Shown in pieces: positions 6,674-7,846 of a stretch of 7,846 nucleotides of DNA. Each line of letters starts with the position of its first letter. Position 1 is the first letter of the stretch. The DNA is from DTU080 sp050945315 (GTDB lineage: Bacteria > Bacillota > Limnochordia > DTU080), in assembly GCA_050945315.1 (NCBI GenBank), contig JBMNSS010000126.1:1-7846 (forward strand), in the 5' to 3' direction. The notes beneath the pieces were generated by a model. The model was not told the DNA's origin. It saw nothing but the letters and a program-made list of their open reading frames with translations, and searched no databases. Made by a program: the position numbers and the translations under genes.

Positions 6674-7720
6674 TTGGCCACTATTCATGATGTTGCCCGA
6701 TATGCCGGGGTGTCGGTGGGCACTGTCTCAGCGGTGCTCAACGGGAGCGGACGAGTCTCTCCCAAGCTTCAACAAAAGGTGGACGAGGCCATCCAAGCCC
6801 TTGATTACCGCCCCAGTCACTACGCCCGGGCACTAAAACGTCAGCGCACCCACTCACTGGCCTACCTCGTGCCTGACGTGACCAATCCCGGTTTTGCCAG
6901 CATTCTGCGCGCTACCACCCGCGCCGCTCGTCAACGGGATTACACAGTCTTCGTTTTCGATACCGGCGGGGATCCCGATGCAGCCCGGGAGAGTGTGGAA
7001 CGCGTCATCGAACTGCGGGTGGACGGAGTGATCTTGTCACTCACTTGGGATCTGGCCCACCCTGAGCTGGTCGATGCCTTGAGAAGACGGGATATCGAGG
7101 CTGTGGGCATATCCGGCTCCAGGCCCGTGGACAGTATCGATTGCTTCCTGTGGGACGAAGTCAACGCCGGATACACGCTCGCCCGTTACCTCTTGCGGCT
7201 GGGTCACCGAGTCTTGGCCTTCCTTCATCCCGCCGACAGCGAAAGCGCCGGACGGCGCTTGCAGGGCATCCGGGATGCATATCAAGAGGCGGGGATCCCG
7301 ACATCCTCCATCCATACCTATCCCGTCGGCGGATACACCACCAAAGACGCCTACGAGGGTACGCTTCAAGCGATCAGCAGCGCGGTGCCCTTCAGCGCAC
7401 TCATCGCCTTTAACGATGCCTTCGTGACCGGCGCCACGGCCGCCTTGGCGGATCAGGGCCTATGGATACCCGAACACATATCGGTAGCGACCTTCGGCAA
7501 CAGTCACACCACGTTTTCGCGCCCGCAGATCACCTCGATGACGTATGACTACGAAAGCGTCGGAGCCCGAGCCAGCCGGCGGCTGTTGGATCGCATTGAG
7601 AAAGAATACGACGGCGAGCCGCGCTGTGAGTACGTTCCCATGGATCTCGTTGTGCGTCCGTCGTGTCGGGCCGTCTCTCCCGCTCTCATCCGCCCCGAAG
7701 AGCATACACGCATGAAATGA
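6674..7720 (+). CDS. LacI-family transcriptional regulator
   Basis: A 348-residue repressor of usual family length, started at TTG. Residues 2-24 are the helix-turn-helix (ATIHDVARYAGVSVGTVSAVLNG). The commonly found 'TVSRVLN' here reads TVSAVLN, with Ala20 in place of arginine. The hinge helix at about 47-56 (PSHYARALKR) keeps the leucine that inserts into the central CG of operators. From about residue 60 the sugar-binding periplasmic-protein-like domain follows: LAYLVPDVTNPGFASILRA, then VDGVILS, the usual 'GHR..AFL', GRRLQGIRDAY and FSALIAFNDAFVTGATAAL. The C-terminal 'SV.GFD' stretch reads SVATFGNSH, lacking the usual aspartate, which may reflect an unusual effector. LVVRPSC marks the normal C-terminal end, so the gene is not truncated by the adjoining intron. 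By context it most likely controls the divergent glycan genes; its effector is unknown. Confidence 0.93.
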   Translation: MATIHDVARYAGVSVGTVSAVLNGSGRVSPKLQQKVDEAIQALDYRPSHYARALKRQRTHSLAYLVPDVTNPGFASILRATTRAARQRDYTVFVFDTGGDPDAARESVERVIELRVDGVILSLTWDLAHPELVDALRRRDIEAVGISGSRPVDSIDCFLWDEVNAGYTLARYLLRLGHRVLAFLHPADSESAGRRLQGIRDAYQEAGIPTSSIHTYPVGGYTTKDAYEGTLQAISSAVPFSALIAFNDAFVTGATAALADQGLWIPEHISVATFGNSHTTFSRPQITSMTYDYESVGARASRRLLDRIEKEYDGEPRCEYVPMDLVVRPSCRAVSPALIRPEEHTRMK

Positions 7721-7722
7721 AA

Positions 7723-7769
7723 TCGAGTAGGGTGACGCTGCGCTGATCTGGCGCAGCGTCGGCCCTCTC
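7723..7769 (-). ncRNA. Group II intron domain VI with bulged branch-point A
   Basis: On the minus strand GAGAGGG (7769-7763) pairs with CCCT-A-CTC (7732-7725), leaving A7728 as the only bulged base, the expected lariat branch point. Above this is a small internal loop (CC against A). Then comes a perfect 10-bp stem, GACGCTGCGC (7760-7751) with GCGCAGCGTC (7743-7734), and a 7-nt loop. This stem can be mistaken for a lacI terminator, but it lacks a T-run and is better explained as domain VI. Confidence 0.88.
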
Positions 7770-7772
7770 ACA

Positions 7773-7802
7773 GAACCGTACGTACGGGTCCGTATACGGC
7801 TC
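7773..7802 (-). ncRNA. Group II intron domain V (catalytic hairpin)
   Basis: The minus strand reads GAGCCGT…ACGGTTC. The basal stem of 8 pairs carries the catalytic AGC triad at positions 2-4, a two-base CG bulge follows on the 3' side, and then 4 upper pairs. At 30 nt it is shorter than the usual 34, and the loop reads GACC rather than a GNRA tetraloop. It is joined to domain VI by TGT, a normal 3-nt linker. Confidence 0.9.
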
Positions 7803-7846
7803 CTGAAGAACCTTGACGTTACGCTTGGTAACGGTGCAAAATCCCG

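Larger units (their letters stand above)
7722..7846 (-). mobile_element. Group II intron, 3' end (continues beyond right edge)
   Basis: The minus strand carries domains V and VI of a bacterial group II intron, a self-splicing retroelement that usually encodes a reverse transcriptase/maturase in domain IV. The predicted 3' end is at about 7722 (…CTCGAT), seven bases past the bulged branch A, so the intron abuts the lacI stop codon (7718-7720) in antisense. A hairpin CGTTAC-5-GTAACG (7833-7817) before domain V probably belongs to the base of domain IV. The reverse transcriptase would lie outside the window; no convincing C-terminus of it is seen here. The intron looks functional at this end because both ribozyme domains pair fully. 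Confidence 0.9.

Noticed and set aside
7734..7760. Perfect 10-bp hairpin after lacI taken as an intrinsic terminator
   Set aside because: No T-run follows on either strand, and the hairpin is fully explained as the distal stem of intron domain VI, with the branch A and domain V in their expected places.
7460..7771. Minus-strand open frame of 103 codons across the lacI end and intron
   Set aside because: It runs from domain VI into antisense lacI; the translation has no recognisable domain.
1..7846. CRISPR arrays, tRNA or rRNA genes
   Set aside because: No regularly spaced direct repeats, no cloverleaf-like segments and no rRNA-like stretches were seen on either strand.

Overview
The window is a carbohydrate-catabolism locus from a GC-rich bacterium, probably an environmental heterotroph. 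A class of bacterium cannot be fixed from the sequence. Large exported glycosidase-like proteins, a DUF2961/GH172 protein, TTG starts with strong GGAGG ribosome sites and a group II intron would fit polysaccharide-degrading lineages such as Planctomycetes/Verrucomicrobia-like or Hydrogenedentes-like bacteria, but that is a guess.

Layout. A minus-strand run is transcribed from about 4110 towards 1. It holds a 284-residue exported carbohydrate-binding-like protein (4106-3252), a 952-residue exported glycosidase-like protein (3208-350) and the first 88 codons of an HpcH/HpaI-family aldolase (265 to beyond the left edge). Gaps are 43 and 84 bp, and two of the three genes have clear ribosome sites, so this looks like one operon. 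A roughly 260-bp divergent control region (4107-4365) is rich in inverted repeats and GAATCG/CGATTC hexamers. To its right on the plus strand lie a 733-residue DUF2961 (GH172-type) protein with two extra beta-rich modules (4366-6567) and a LacI-family repressor (6674-7720) with its own sigma70-like promoter.

The last ~125 bp are the 3' end of a group II intron on the minus strand. Domain V, a 3-nt linker and a domain VI with a single bulged branch-point A can all be drawn base by base. The intron ends one or two bases after the lacI stop codon.

How the parts may work together (inference). The exported pair would bind and attack an extracellular glycan. The GH172-type protein, which lacks a visible signal peptide, would act on an imported furanoside-like oligosaccharide. 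The aldolase would split a 2-keto sugar acid into pyruvate and an aldehyde. The LacI protein would sense a product and act at the CG-centred palindromes between the divergent genes. The least described parts are the 952-residue protein, whose fold is only guessed here, and a GH172-type protein with no glutamate where a second catalytic one might be expected.
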